DNA from: Herbidospora yilanensis
GTDB taxonomy: Bacteria; Actinomycetota; Actinomycetes; Streptosporangiales; Streptosporangiaceae
Direction: 5' to 3'
Length of the DNA stretch: 64,000 nucleotides
NCBI RefSeq assembly: GCF_001570565.1
Contig: NZ_BBXE01000027.1
Coordinates: 40,006-104,005, forward strand
Under the pieces are notes generated by a model. It did not search any database, was not told the DNA's origin, and saw only the letters and a list, made by a program, of their open reading frames with translations. Positions 54,337-62,804 of the stretch are shown here, one piece after another. The position numbers and the translations under genes are program-made. Every line of letters begins with the position of its first letter. Position 1 is the stretch's first letter.

Positions 54337-55308
54337 ATGCGGACCCGTCTGGCCGCACTGCTCTTCTTCTTCGCCCCGGCCCTCGCCTTCGCGGCCGGGG
54401 AACGCGCCGTGGAGATGGAGAACAGGCCGCTGCCGCCGGTGCCCGCGCTCGACGGCGACTGGACCGCGTGGGCCACCGCCCACCTGCCGTTACGCGACGA
54501 GGCCGTGCGCGCGAACGTCTTCCTGACCGAGTCGTTGTTCGGCCACGCCCCGGCCTACGGCTTCGGCTATCCGAAGGTCATCGAAGGCGAGGACGGCTGG
54601 CTCTACTTCGGCGACGACGTGACCGAGGCCTGCCGGCCGAAACGCCCGATCGCCGACACGATCGAGGCGCTGCGCCGCCTGGGCGAACGCGTCGAGGCGG
54701 CCGGGAAACGCTTCGTCCTCACCGTCGCCCCCGACAAGACGACGGTCTCCCCCCAGTGGCTCCCGTCGCGTTTCCCCGGCCGGGACTGCCTGCGGAAACG
54801 CAAGGAGGAGTTCTGGGCCGCACTCCGGCAGGCCGGTCTCCCCTGGTACGTCGACCTGCGCGCCCCCTTGGAGGAGCTCCAGCGCACCACCGGGCAACCC
54901 GCCTACTGGCGTACCGACAGCCACTGGACCGACCGCGCCGCCGCCACCTACGCCGCCGAGTTGGCCCGCGTCCTCGACCCGGCCCTCGCGGCCGGCACCC
55001 GCCTGGAGTTCACCGGCCGCCAGGAGCGCCACGGCGACCTGGGCCTGCTGCTCGGATCTCCTCGGGAGGAGACGATCGACCGCCACCGGCTCGACCGCGC
55101 CGGCGCGGCGCTCTACGAGCCGAAGACCGTGCTGATCGGCGACTCGTTCACCCGCAACTCGATGCCGTGGTTGCGCCCCTACTTCGCGAACCTGACCTAC
55201 CAGCGCAACGACGGCCCGGTGACGTGGGACGACGCCGAGACGGTGATCGTGGAGATCGTCGAACGCCACCTGGTCGGCGGCAGCTCGCCCATGCTCGGCC
55301 CGAGCTGA
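54337..55308 (+). CDS. AlgJ/AlgX-like SGNH acetyltransferase partner
   Basis: This 323-residue protein has an N-terminal signal or anchor (LAALLFFFAPALAFA) and an SGNH-hydrolase-like domain of the AlgJ/AlgX type. Motifs are VIEGEDGWLYFGDD, YWRTDSHWTDRAA (catalytic Asp and His) and VLIGDSFTRNSMPW (catalytic Ser in GDSF). Such proteins work with an MBOAT partner to acetylate extracytoplasmic polysaccharide. GAGG lies just upstream of the ATG and the gene is 11 bases after the MBOAT gene. The polymer modified is unknown; no biosynthetic glycosyltransferases are in the window. Confidence 0.88.
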   Translation: MRTRLAALLFFFAPALAFAAGERAVEMENRPLPPVPALDGDWTAWATAHLPLRDEAVRANVFLTESLFGHAPAYGFGYPKVIEGEDGWLYFGDDVTEACRPKRPIADTIEALRRLGERVEAAGKRFVLTVAPDKTTVSPQWLPSRFPGRDCLRKRKEEFWAALRQAGLPWYVDLRAPLEELQRTTGQPAYWRTDSHWTDRAAATYAAELARVLDPALAAGTRLEFTGRQERHGDLGLLLGSPREETIDRHRLDRAGAALYEPKTVLIGDSFTRNSMPWLRPYFANLTYQRNDGPVTWDDAETVIVEIVERHLVGGSSPMLGPS

Positions 55309-55386
55309 AATTTTCACCCCCGCTCCCAGGTCAGCGCGGTGTTCCGGGGACCCGTCGTGTACACCTCCACCACCCCCGGCCAACCA

Positions 55387-55400
55387 TGTGAGCGCTCCCG
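55387..55400. promoter_or_regulatory. CebR-like operator upstream of the cellulase gene
   Basis: TGTGAGCGCTCCCG matches the actinomycete cellobiose repressor consensus TGGGAGCGCTCCCA at 12 of 14 positions, with the full GAGCGCTC core. It lies 22 bases before the cellulase ATG, so binding would block the promoter or start. Cellobiose-induced control is therefore likely. Confidence 0.75.
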
Positions 55401-55421
55401 ACAGCCCATGGAGGCTCGACG

Positions 55422-57455
55422 ATGAAGAAATTACGGCTCGCGGTGGCCGCGCTGCTCGCGACCCTCGGGGTGGCCGTCATCCCGCCCCCGGCCCAGGCGG
55501 CGGTCGCCTGCTCGGTGACGTACACCAAGACCTGGGACAGCGGCGGCGGCTTCGGCGCCAACCTCACCATCAGCAACGTGGGCGACCCGATCGGCCCGTG
55601 GACCCTGCGCTTCACCTGGCCCGGCGCCCAGCAGGTGGGCCAGGGCTGGAACGGGACCTGGACCCAGTCGGGCCAGAACGTGACCGTGACGGCGCCGTCC
55701 TACGCGCAGTCGCTCGGGTCGGGCGCGAGCGTGACGGTCGGTTTCAACGGGACGTACAGCGGGACCAACACCGCGCCGAGTTCGTACACCCTGAACGGGG
55801 TGACCTGCGGCGGCGGCCCGTCGCCGTCGCCTTCGCCGTCACCCTCGCCGTCGCCTTCGCCTTCGCCTTCGCCGAGCAACGCGCTGGCTGTGGTCACGGC
55901 CATGCAGCCCGGCTGGAACCTGGGCAACTCGTTCGACGCGACCGGCCAGGGCGAGACCTCCTGGGGCAACCCGACGGTGACCCCGCAACTGCTGGACAAC
56001 ATCCGCGCCCAGGGCTTCAACAGCATCCGCATCCCGGTCACCTGGGGCCAGTACCTCGGCGGAGCGCCCAACTACACGATCAGCTCCGCCCATCTGAACC
56101 GGGTGAAGGAGGTCGTCGACTGGGCCCTCGCCGACGGCTTCTACGTCATGATCAACGTTCACCACGACTCGTGGCAGTGGATCAACACCATGCCGACGGA
56201 CCGCACGAACGTCCTGGCCAAGTACAACGCCGTCTGGACCCAGATCGCCGCGGCCTTCCGCGACCACTCGCCCAAGCTGCTCTTCGAGAGCGTCAACGAG
56301 CCCCAGTTCACCGGCAGCTCCGGCGACGCCCAGAACGCCACCCTGCTGAACGAGCTCAACACCTCGTTCCGCACCATCGTCCGGAACTCCGGCGGCGGCA
56401 ACACGAACCGCCTGCTGGTGCTGCCGACCCTGCACACCTCCGCCGACCAGGCCAGGATCGACGAGCTGAACAGCACGTTCCTCGCCCTGGGCGACCCCAA
56501 CCTGATCGCCACCGTGCACTTCTACGGCTACTGGCCCTTCAGCGTGAACGTCGCGGGCGGCACCCGCTTCGACACGACGGTCCAGCAGGACCTGACCGGC
56601 GTGCTCGACCGGGCCTACAACGGCTTCGTCAGCCGGGGCATCCCCGTGATCATCGGTGAGTACGGCCTGCTCGGCTTCGACCGCCACACCGGCACCATCC
56701 AGCAGGGCGAGAAACTCAAGTTCTTCGAATATCTGGGCTACCACGCCCGCCAGCGCGGCATCACGACCATGTTGTGGGACAACGGCCAGCACTTCGGCCG
56801 CACCTCGTTCCAGTGGTCCGACCCCGAACTCGCCGCCCAGATCAAGTCGAGCTGGACGACCCGCTCGGGCACCGCCTCCTCCGACCAGGTCTACGTCCCC
56901 CGGACCGGCACGATCACCTCGAAGTCGCTGACCCTGAACCTCAACGGCACGACCTTCCAGGGCATCAACGGCCTGACCCAGGGCTCCGACTACACGGTCT
57001 CCGGCTCCACCCTCACCCTGACCGCCTCGGCCCTGACCCGCCTGGTCGGCTCCCGCGCCTACGGCGTGAACAGCAGCGTGACGGCGCGCTTCTCCACGGG
57101 CGTCCCGTGGCGGATCAGCGTCATCACCTACGACACCCCGCAGGTGGCCGGGGCCACGGGCACGACGAGCGCCTTCACCATCCCGGCGAGCTTCCGGGGC
57201 GACCAGCTCGCGACCATGGAGGCGAAGTACGCCGACGGCACCTTCGCCGGTCCGCACAACTGGACCTCGTTCAAGGAGTTCGACGTCGCCTTCGCGCCCG
57301 ACTACACGGCGAACACGATCACCCTGACCCCGGCCTTCTTCGCCGAGGTCGCCGACGCCCGGAAGGTGACGCTGACCCTGCACTTCTGGAGCGGCGCCCA
57401 GGTCACCTACTACGTCACCAAGTCGGGCACGACGGTAACCGGCACGACGAGCTGA
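55422..57455 (+). CDS. Secreted GH5 cellulase with CBM2 and a C-terminal CBM
   Basis: This 677-residue secreted endo-beta-1,4-glucanase has a signal peptide ending in PAQAA, a CBM2 cellulose-binding domain (28-130; WNGTWTQSGQNVTV) and a Ser-Pro repeat linker (132-150). The GH5 barrel (about 152-480) has WNLGNSFDA, IRIPVTW, acid/base E291 in SVNEPQF and nucleophile E411 in IIGEYG. A C-terminal CBM_X2/CBM46-like module follows (about 495-677). It cuts amorphous cellulose or other beta-glucans. GGAGG lies seven bases before the ATG. A CebR-like operator lies upstream and a very strong hairpin downstream. The linker is encoded by a CCGTCG/CCTTCG hexamer repeat (about 55818-55876). Confidence 0.93.
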   Translation: MKKLRLAVAALLATLGVAVIPPPAQAAVACSVTYTKTWDSGGGFGANLTISNVGDPIGPWTLRFTWPGAQQVGQGWNGTWTQSGQNVTVTAPSYAQSLGSGASVTVGFNGTYSGTNTAPSSYTLNGVTCGGGPSPSPSPSPSPSPSPSPSPSNALAVVTAMQPGWNLGNSFDATGQGETSWGNPTVTPQLLDNIRAQGFNSIRIPVTWGQYLGGAPNYTISSAHLNRVKEVVDWALADGFYVMINVHHDSWQWINTMPTDRTNVLAKYNAVWTQIAAAFRDHSPKLLFESVNEPQFTGSSGDAQNATLLNELNTSFRTIVRNSGGGNTNRLLVLPTLHTSADQARIDELNSTFLALGDPNLIATVHFYGYWPFSVNVAGGTRFDTTVQQDLTGVLDRAYNGFVSRGIPVIIGEYGLLGFDRHTGTIQQGEKLKFFEYLGYHARQRGITTMLWDNGQHFGRTSFQWSDPELAAQIKSSWTTRSGTASSDQVYVPRTGTITSKSLTLNLNGTTFQGINGLTQGSDYTVSGSTLTLTASALTRLVGSRAYGVNSSVTARFSTGVPWRISVITYDTPQVAGATGTTSAFTIPASFRGDQLATMEAKYADGTFAGPHNWTSFKEFDVAFAPDYTANTITLTPAFFAEVADARKVTLTLHFWSGAQVTYYVTKSGTTVTGTTS

Positions 57456-57460
57456 TCCAC

Positions 57461-57494
57461 GCCGGGATGGGCCGTCGTGGCGGCCCATCCCGGC
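57461..57494. terminator. Bidirectional hairpin terminator
   Basis: GCCGGGATGGGCCG (57461-57474) and CGGCCCATCCCGGC (57481-57494) form a perfect 14-bp stem between convergent stops at 57455 and 57499. Confidence 0.85.
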
Positions 57495-57498
57495 CCGG

Positions 57499-58212
57499 TC
57501 AGACGACGCGCTTCTCCCCCGCCGTCACCTTCACGTCGAGGCGGTTGCCCGGGGGAGGGAAGAAGCAGAGGAAGTGGTCGGTCAGGGCGCACGGCGGCAG
57601 ATGCGCCTTGTTGAAGTCGGCCTCCAGCGTCCCGTCCGGGCCCGGTGCGGGCAGCGGCAGGGTCCGGAAGCGGAAGGTCTCCTCGCCGTTCGTCAGGTCG
57701 CCGAACTGGGCCGACAGGCCGCCGGGGGTCTCGGTGACCGCGAGGGTCCGGCTGCCGCCCGGCAGGTCGACGACGACCTCGCCGACCAGGAGCAGGTCGC
57801 GGTCGCGGCCGTCGGCGGTGGGCACGGTCTCGGGGCGCGTCTCCCCGTAGGGGCGGAAGACGGCCGGGCGGATCCACGCCGGGTCGTGGGCGAACGACTC
57901 GATGCCGGTGAAGGCGCGCAACGTCTCGGCGTCGGGGTCCCAGGTGCGGATCGCGGGCAGGCCGTCGCGGATGACGAGCTGGATCCTGACGCGGCCGTGG
58001 AACAGGGCCGGCACGTCAGGGGTGATGACGACCGAACCGGCCACGGGTTCGCCGTCGATGGTGAGGCCGTCGTCGAGGCCGGCCTTCAGCTCGACGCCGC
58101 CGCCGGTCGGGCTCCACACGCCCGGCACGCCCGGGACGACGGTGTCGCCGTCGATCCAGGTCGTGCCGGTCAGGGTGAGCAGGTCTCGCACCTCGTCCTC
58201 GCGGGTGGTCAT
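57499..58212 (-). CDS. DUF1684 family protein
   Basis: This 237-residue protein has the DUF1684 pattern: [44 protein letters not shown], and the C-terminal [27 protein letters not shown]. The family has no known reaction; its conserved Cys and DFN motif suggest an enzyme or metal-binding role. It is the last gene of the monooxygenase operon, with its start overlapping the upstream gene stop by ATGA, so it probably acts in the same pathway. Fully cytoplasmic by sequence. Confidence 0.86.
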   Translation of the reverse strand: MTTREDEVRDLLTLTGTTWIDGDTVVPGVPGVWSPTGGGVELKAGLDDGLTIDGEPVAGSVVITPDVPALFHGRVRIQLVIRDGLPAIRTWDPDAETLRAFTGIESFAHDPAWIRPAVFRPYGETRPETVPTADGRDRDLLLVGEVVVDLPGGSRTLAVTETPGGLSAQFGDLTNGEETFRFRTLPLPAPGPDGTLEADFNKAHLPPCALTDHFLCFFPPPGNRLDVKVTAGEKRVV

Positions 58213-59333
58213 GAGAGCTCCTTCCAGGCCTGGCCGAGCAGCTCGGCCGAGCGGACACGGTCGGCGTGGTCGTGGGTGATGGTGGTGACGAGCAGTTCGT
58301 CGGCGCCCGTGACGTCACGGAGGACACGCAGGCGCTCGGCGACGTGGGCGGGCGTGCCCACGAACTGGGTGTCGAGTCGGTCGGCGATCAGTTCGCGGTC
58401 TTCGGGCGACCACTCGTGCGCGAGCGCCTCCTCGGGGGTGGGGAACGGGATCGCTCCGTCCCCGGTGCGGATGCTGCGCACCCACAGGCCGTAGGGTGCG
58501 GCGATCCGCTTCGCCTCGGCTTCGGTCTCGGCCACGACGACGTCGGCCGAGACCATCACATGGGGCTTGGGGTGCAGCTCCGAGGGCTTGAACGCGTCGC
58601 GGTAGGCCTCCACGGCCTCCAGCACCGCCGAAGGGCTGACGTGGTAGTTGGCCGCGAACGGCAGGCCGCGTTCGGCGGCGACCTGGGCGCTCTGGCCGCC
58701 GCTGCTGCCGAGGATCCACAACTCCAGTTCGGCGCCCTCACCCGGGTTGACGTGGGCTTCGACGCCCTCGGCCGACCGGTAGGTGCCGGCGATGAAGGCC
58801 CTGATGTCGTCGACCTGCTCGGCGAAGTCGGGGGACTCGGCGCCGGGCTGCTGGAGGAGCTGCGCCCACAGGGTGAAGATCGACTTGTTGGCGATCGAGG
58901 CGAACGAGAACGGCTTGGGGATCAGCAGGCCGTCGACCACCCGCGCCTCCTGCGGCGGTGGCGGGGGCGCGTCGGCGGCGGCGCGGAACTCCTTGGCCCG
59001 CTGGCCCGACCGGCCGAGGCCCAGGTCGATGCGGCCCGGGTGGAGCGCGTCGAGGGTGCCGAACTGCTCGACGACGCCCAGCGCGGTCTGGTGGCCGAGC
59101 TGCACCGCGCCCGAGCCCACGCGGATGGTGCTGGTCGCGGCGGCGACCGCGCCGATCAGCACCGCGGGGGCCGAACTCGCCACGCCGGGGGTGAAGTGGT
59201 GCTCGGCCAGCCAGTAGCGGTGGTAACCGGCCGCCTCGGCCTTGCGCGCGAGGTCGAGGGTGTTGGCGAGGGCCTGCCGGGCGTCGCCGCCGGAGACGAT
59301 CGGGGCCAGGTCGAGGATGGACAGCCGGGTCAT
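58209..59333 (-). CDS. LLM-class flavin-dependent oxidoreductase
   Basis: This 374-residue bacterial luciferase-like monooxygenase has an N-terminal [18 protein letters not shown] segment, [40 protein letters not shown] and [26 protein letters not shown], all typical of the two-component FMNH2-dependent group. The substrate is unknown. Both ends overlap neighbours by ATGA: it follows another LLM gene and precedes the DUF1684 gene. Confidence 0.9.
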   Translation of the reverse strand: MTRLSILDLAPIVSGGDARQALANTLDLARKAEAAGYHRYWLAEHHFTPGVASSAPAVLIGAVAAATSTIRVGSGAVQLGHQTALGVVEQFGTLDALHPGRIDLGLGRSGQRAKEFRAAADAPPPPPQEARVVDGLLIPKPFSFASIANKSIFTLWAQLLQQPGAESPDFAEQVDDIRAFIAGTYRSAEGVEAHVNPGEGAELELWILGSSGGQSAQVAAERGLPFAANYHVSPSAVLEAVEAYRDAFKPSELHPKPHVMVSADVVVAETEAEAKRIAAPYGLWVRSIRTGDGAIPFPTPEEALAHEWSPEDRELIADRLDTQFVGTPAHVAERLRVLRDVTGADELLVTTITHDHADRVRSAELLGQAWKELS

Positions 59334-60364
59334 GCGAGCCCTCCCAGGGGTCTGCTGGGGATTTCGGCGCGGAGCACGGGTGCGATCTCCGCCTGGAACA
59401 GTTCGAGTGAGGCCCGGTGCCGCGCGTCGGGGAGCCCTTCGGCCTCGGCCGAGATGTGCATCACCTCGTGGCCGAGCAGGTCGTGGTAGCGGTGGACCTT
59501 GTCGATGATCTGCTGGGGGCTGCCGACCAGGATCGAGCTGCGCTCGATGGCGTCCTCCAGGTTGTGGAAGACCGGGTCGAGGCCGCGCGAGGCGAAGAAC
59601 TTCAGCCGCGCGTCGAAGATCGGCCGGTACGCCTCGATCGCGTCCTGCGACTTCGGGGCGCTGTGGTAGCCGGCCGTCCCCGCTCCGACGACCACGTCCT
59701 TCGGGTCGTGGCCGTGGTGCTCCCAGCGTTCCCGGTAGTAGGCGACGAGTTCGGCGTACGGCTCGACCGGGTTGGAGACGTTCGCGGAGAACAGCGGGTC
59801 GCCGTAGAAGGCGGCCAGGTCGACCGACTCGCGGCTGGTGGCGCTGCCGTGCCACACCCTGATCGGCCGCTGGAACGGGCGGGGCAGCACCTCGGCGTCG
59901 TCGAGCGAGGGGCGGAACCGGCCCTCCCAGGTCACCCGGTCCTCCCGCCAGAGGCGGCGGAACAGTTCGTAGCCCTCCCGGTTGCGGTCCCACTGGTCGG
60001 CCTCGGTGACGTGGAACAACTCGGCCTGCGCGGTGCCGTTGCCCTTGCCGATGATCAGCTCAAGGCGGCCGCCCGACAGGTGGTCGAGGGTCGAGTAGTC
60101 CTCGAAGGCCCGGACGGGATCGAGCAGCGCGAGCGTGGTGACGGCGGTGAAGAGCCGGATCGTGGACGTCTTCGCGGCGATGTGACTGAGCACCACGGTC
60201 GGCGACGACGACAGGAACGGGCGCTCGTGGCGTTCCCCGAACGCGAAGCCGTCGAAGCCCAGTTCCTCGGCCACGACCGCGCTCTCGACGATCTCGCGGA
60301 AACGCCGGTTGACCGACTTGGCGGGGTCGTTGTGGAAGCCCAGCGTGAGCGCGAGGAACTTCAC
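59330..60364 (-). CDS. LLM-class flavin-dependent oxidoreductase
   Basis: This 344-residue luciferase-like protein starts [14 protein letters not shown] and shows [59 protein letters not shown], and [18 protein letters not shown]. Reduced FMN must come from a separate reductase, not seen here. It is coupled to both neighbours by four-base overlaps in the operon. It is distinct in sequence from the flanking LLM genes, so the cluster probably carries out several steps or handles several substrates. Confidence 0.89.
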   Translation of the reverse strand: MKFLALTLGFHNDPAKSVNRRFREIVESAVVAEELGFDGFAFGERHERPFLSSSPTVVLSHIAAKTSTIRLFTAVTTLALLDPVRAFEDYSTLDHLSGGRLELIIGKGNGTAQAELFHVTEADQWDRNREGYELFRRLWREDRVTWEGRFRPSLDDAEVLPRPFQRPIRVWHGSATSRESVDLAAFYGDPLFSANVSNPVEPYAELVAYYRERWEHHGHDPKDVVVGAGTAGYHSAPKSQDAIEAYRPIFDARLKFFASRGLDPVFHNLEDAIERSSILVGSPQQIIDKVHRYHDLLGHEVMHISAEAEGLPDARHRASLELFQAEIAPVLRAEIPSRPLGGLA

Positions 60365-61485
60365 GACACCCTCGCATACCGGCTGGCCGGGCGGCCGAGC
60401 CCGAGCCGTCCACGCAGATCGGGGGTCTCGTACGCGGTCCGGAACGCCCCCCGCGCCTGGAGCTCGGGCACCAGGCCGCGGGTGATGGCGGTCAGGTCGT
60501 GCGGCAGGACCCCCGGGCGGAGCCGGTACCCCTCGAAACCCCAGTCGAGCAGCAGGTCGGCGAGTTGGGCCGGGGTGCCCTCGAAGACGTGGGCGTCCGA
60601 CTCCAGCGGGGCGCCGTCGAGCTCGTCGAGGCGGGCCTTGTGGTCGCCGAGGAAGACGACCAGGTCGGCGAAGACCTTCAGACCGGGGTTGAGCTCGCGC
60701 ACCTCCTCGACGATCCGCCGCGCGTCGTCGCGGTCGGTGGGGGTCACGTAGAGGACGTCGGCGTTCTCGGCGGCGAACTCGTACGGCCGGGTGGAATGGC
60801 CCAGCGCGGTGATGAGCGGCTGGCCCTGCGGCGGGCGCGGGGTGATCGACGGGCCCTTGACCGAGAAGAACTCGCCCTGGAAGTCGATGTAGTGCAGCCG
60901 GTCGCGGTCGATGAACCGGCCGGTCGTGGCGTCGCGGATCTCGGCGTCGTCCTCCCAGCTGTCCCAGAGGCGGCGCACCACCTCGACGGCGTCGGACGCC
61001 TCCCGGAAGAGCGCGTCGACGAACTCACTGTTGCCGGGGTCGAACGGCGGGAACTCACGCCGGCCGAAGTGCGCCGCCTCGTCCGGACGCCCCGACACCC
61101 GCGGACGCCAGCCCGCGCGGCCCTTGCTGGCGTAGTCGAGTGAGGCGATGCCGATCGCCACGTGGAACGGCTCGGTGTGGGTCACGCTGGTCGTCGGGAT
61201 GAGGCCGATCTTCGAGGTCAGCGGGGCGACCGCGGCGGCCAGCAGCACGGCGTCGAGCCGGCCGCGCACCTGGTCGAGGCGGTCGTCGGGGGCGTCGTAC
61301 CGGGACGACTGGAGGCTGAGGGAGTCTTCGAAGGTGACCCAGTCGAGCAGGCCGCGTTCGGCCTCGATGACCAGGTCGGCCCAGTAGCCGGCGGTGAACA
61401 GCCGGTCGGGCTCGGCCCCTTCGGCCCGCCAGGCGGCCGGGTGCCAGCCGGCGCCGTCGAGGGCGACCGCGAGATGCAGGCTCAT
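60361..61485 (-). CDS. LLM-class flavin-dependent oxidoreductase
   Basis: This 374-residue luciferase-like protein shows LHLAVALDGAGWHPAAWR at the start, LIPTTSVTHTEPFHVAIGIASLDYASKGRAGWRPRVSGRPDEAAHFGR, and PSITPRPPQGQPLITALGHS. This is the NtaA/SnaA/DszA-like branch, which oxidises sulfur- or nitrogen-containing organics. The start at 61485 overlaps the upstream monooxygenase stop. It may act in sequence with that gene. Confidence 0.89.
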   Translation of the reverse strand: MSLHLAVALDGAGWHPAAWRAEGAEPDRLFTAGYWADLVIEAERGLLDWVTFEDSLSLQSSRYDAPDDRLDQVRGRLDAVLLAAAVAPLTSKIGLIPTTSVTHTEPFHVAIGIASLDYASKGRAGWRPRVSGRPDEAAHFGRREFPPFDPGNSEFVDALFREASDAVEVVRRLWDSWEDDAEIRDATTGRFIDRDRLHYIDFQGEFFSVKGPSITPRPPQGQPLITALGHSTRPYEFAAENADVLYVTPTDRDDARRIVEEVRELNPGLKVFADLVVFLGDHKARLDELDGAPLESDAHVFEGTPAQLADLLLDWGFEGYRLRPGVLPHDLTAITRGLVPELQARGAFRTAYETPDLRGRLGLGRPASRYARVS

Positions 61486-62804
61486 GAGAGCTCCTTCAGT
61501 CCGAGGTGGTGGCGCAGGGTCGGGCCGGTGTAGTCGGCCCGGAAGACGCCCTTCTCCTGGAGCAGCGGCACGACCTTGTCCACGAGGTCGTCGAGGCCAC
61601 CCGGGGTGAGGTGCGGCACGAAGATGAAGCCGTCGGCGGCGTCGGTCTGCACGAAGTGGTCGATCTCCTCCGCGACCGAGAGTGCGGTGCCGACGAAGGT
61701 CTGCGGGGCGGCGGTCTCGATGACGAGCTCGCGGATCGAGAGGTTCTTCTCCTCCGCCAGCGCCCGCCACTTGGCCGCCGTCTCGGCGCGGTCGCGGCGG
61801 AACTGGGCCCGGCCCTTCGAGACGTCGGTCGACAGGTCGGGCTCGACGTCGGGGAGGGGGCCGTCGGGGTCGTACTCCGACAGGTCGCGGCCCCAGATCG
61901 CCTCCAGGAACAGGATCGCGGTCTGCGGGCCGACCTGGGCGCGGCGGATCTCGGCCGCGCGCTCCTCGGCCTCCTCCTGGGTGTCGCCCAGCACGTAGGT
62001 GACGGCCGGGAGGATCTTCAGGTCGTCGGCGGTGCGGCCGTACTTGGCGAGGCGGCTCTTGACGTCGCGGTAGAACGTGCGGCCCTCCTCCAGCTTGCTG
62101 TGCCGGCTGAAGATGACGTCGGAGGAGGAGGCGGCGAACTCGCGGCCCTCCTCCGAGTCGCCGGCCTGGATGATCACCGGGTTGCCCTGCGGCGGCCGGG
62201 GCACGTCGAACCGGCCCCGGATGTCGAAGTGTTGCCCGGTGTGCTCGAAGAAGCCGATGCCGCCGGGCCGGACGAACCGCCCGTCGGCCCGGGGCAGCGC
62301 GTCGGAGGCCCAGGAGTCCCACAGTTCGCGGGCCGTCTGGAGGAACTCCTTCGCGCGGGTGTAGCGGTCGGCCTCGGCCAGGTAGCCGCCGCGCCGGAAG
62401 TTCTCGCCGGTGAAGGCGTCCCAGCTCGTGACGACGTTCCAGGCGGCCCGGCCGCCCGAGAGGTGGTCGAGGGTGGCCAGCCTCCGGGCCACCTCGTAGG
62501 GCTCGTTGAAGGTGGAGTTGACGGTCGCCGCGAGTCCCAGGTGCGTGGTCACGGCCGACAGTGCCGACAACACGGTCAGCGACTCGGGCCGCCCGACGAC
62601 GTCGAGGTCGTGGATGCGGCCCTTCATCTCGCGCAGCCGCAGTCCCTCGGCGAGGAAGAAGAAGTCGAACTTGCCGCGTTCGGCGGTCTGCGCGAGGTGC
62701 TTGAAGGAGTCGAAGTCGATCTGGCTACCCGACCTGGGGTCGGACCAGACGGTGGTGTTGTTGACGCCCGGGAAGTGCGCGGCGAGATGGATCTGCTTGG
62801 TCAT
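61482..62804 (-). CDS. NtaA/SnaA/DszA-family FMN-dependent monooxygenase
   Basis: This 440-residue enzyme matches the NtaA/SnaA/DszA group: [80 protein letters not shown] and PPQGNPVIIQAGDSEEGREFAA. Members oxidise nitrilotriacetate, dibenzothiophene sulfone or similar substrates with FMNH2 from a partner reductase. It follows the ABC ATPase gene with an 80-base overlap, an unusually long one, and is coupled to the next LLM gene. Together with a peptide-type ABC transporter, this suggests import and oxidation of an organosulfur or amine compound; the substrate is not known. Confidence 0.9.
   Translation of the reverse strand: MTKQIHLAAHFPGVNNTTVWSDPRSGSQIDFDSFKHLAQTAERGKFDFFFLAEGLRLREMKGRIHDLDVVGRPESLTVLSALSAVTTHLGLAATVNSTFNEPYEVARRLATLDHLSGGRAAWNVVTSWDAFTGENFRRGGYLAEADRYTRAKEFLQTARELWDSWASDALPRADGRFVRPGGIGFFEHTGQHFDIRGRFDVPRPPQGNPVIIQAGDSEEGREFAASSSDVIFSRHSKLEEGRTFYRDVKSRLAKYGRTADDLKILPAVTYVLGDTQEEAEERAAEIRRAQVGPQTAILFLEAIWGRDLSEYDPDGPLPDVEPDLSTDVSKGRAQFRRDRAETAAKWRALAEEKNLSIRELVIETAAPQTFVGTALSVAEEIDHFVQTDAADGFIFVPHLTPGGLDDLVDKVVPLLQEKGVFRADYTGPTLRHHLGLKELS

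Noticed and set aside
55818-55876. Tandem hexamer repeat (CCGTCG/CCTTCG)
   Set aside because: It simply encodes the Ser-Pro linker of the cellulase, not an independent repeat element or CRISPR array.
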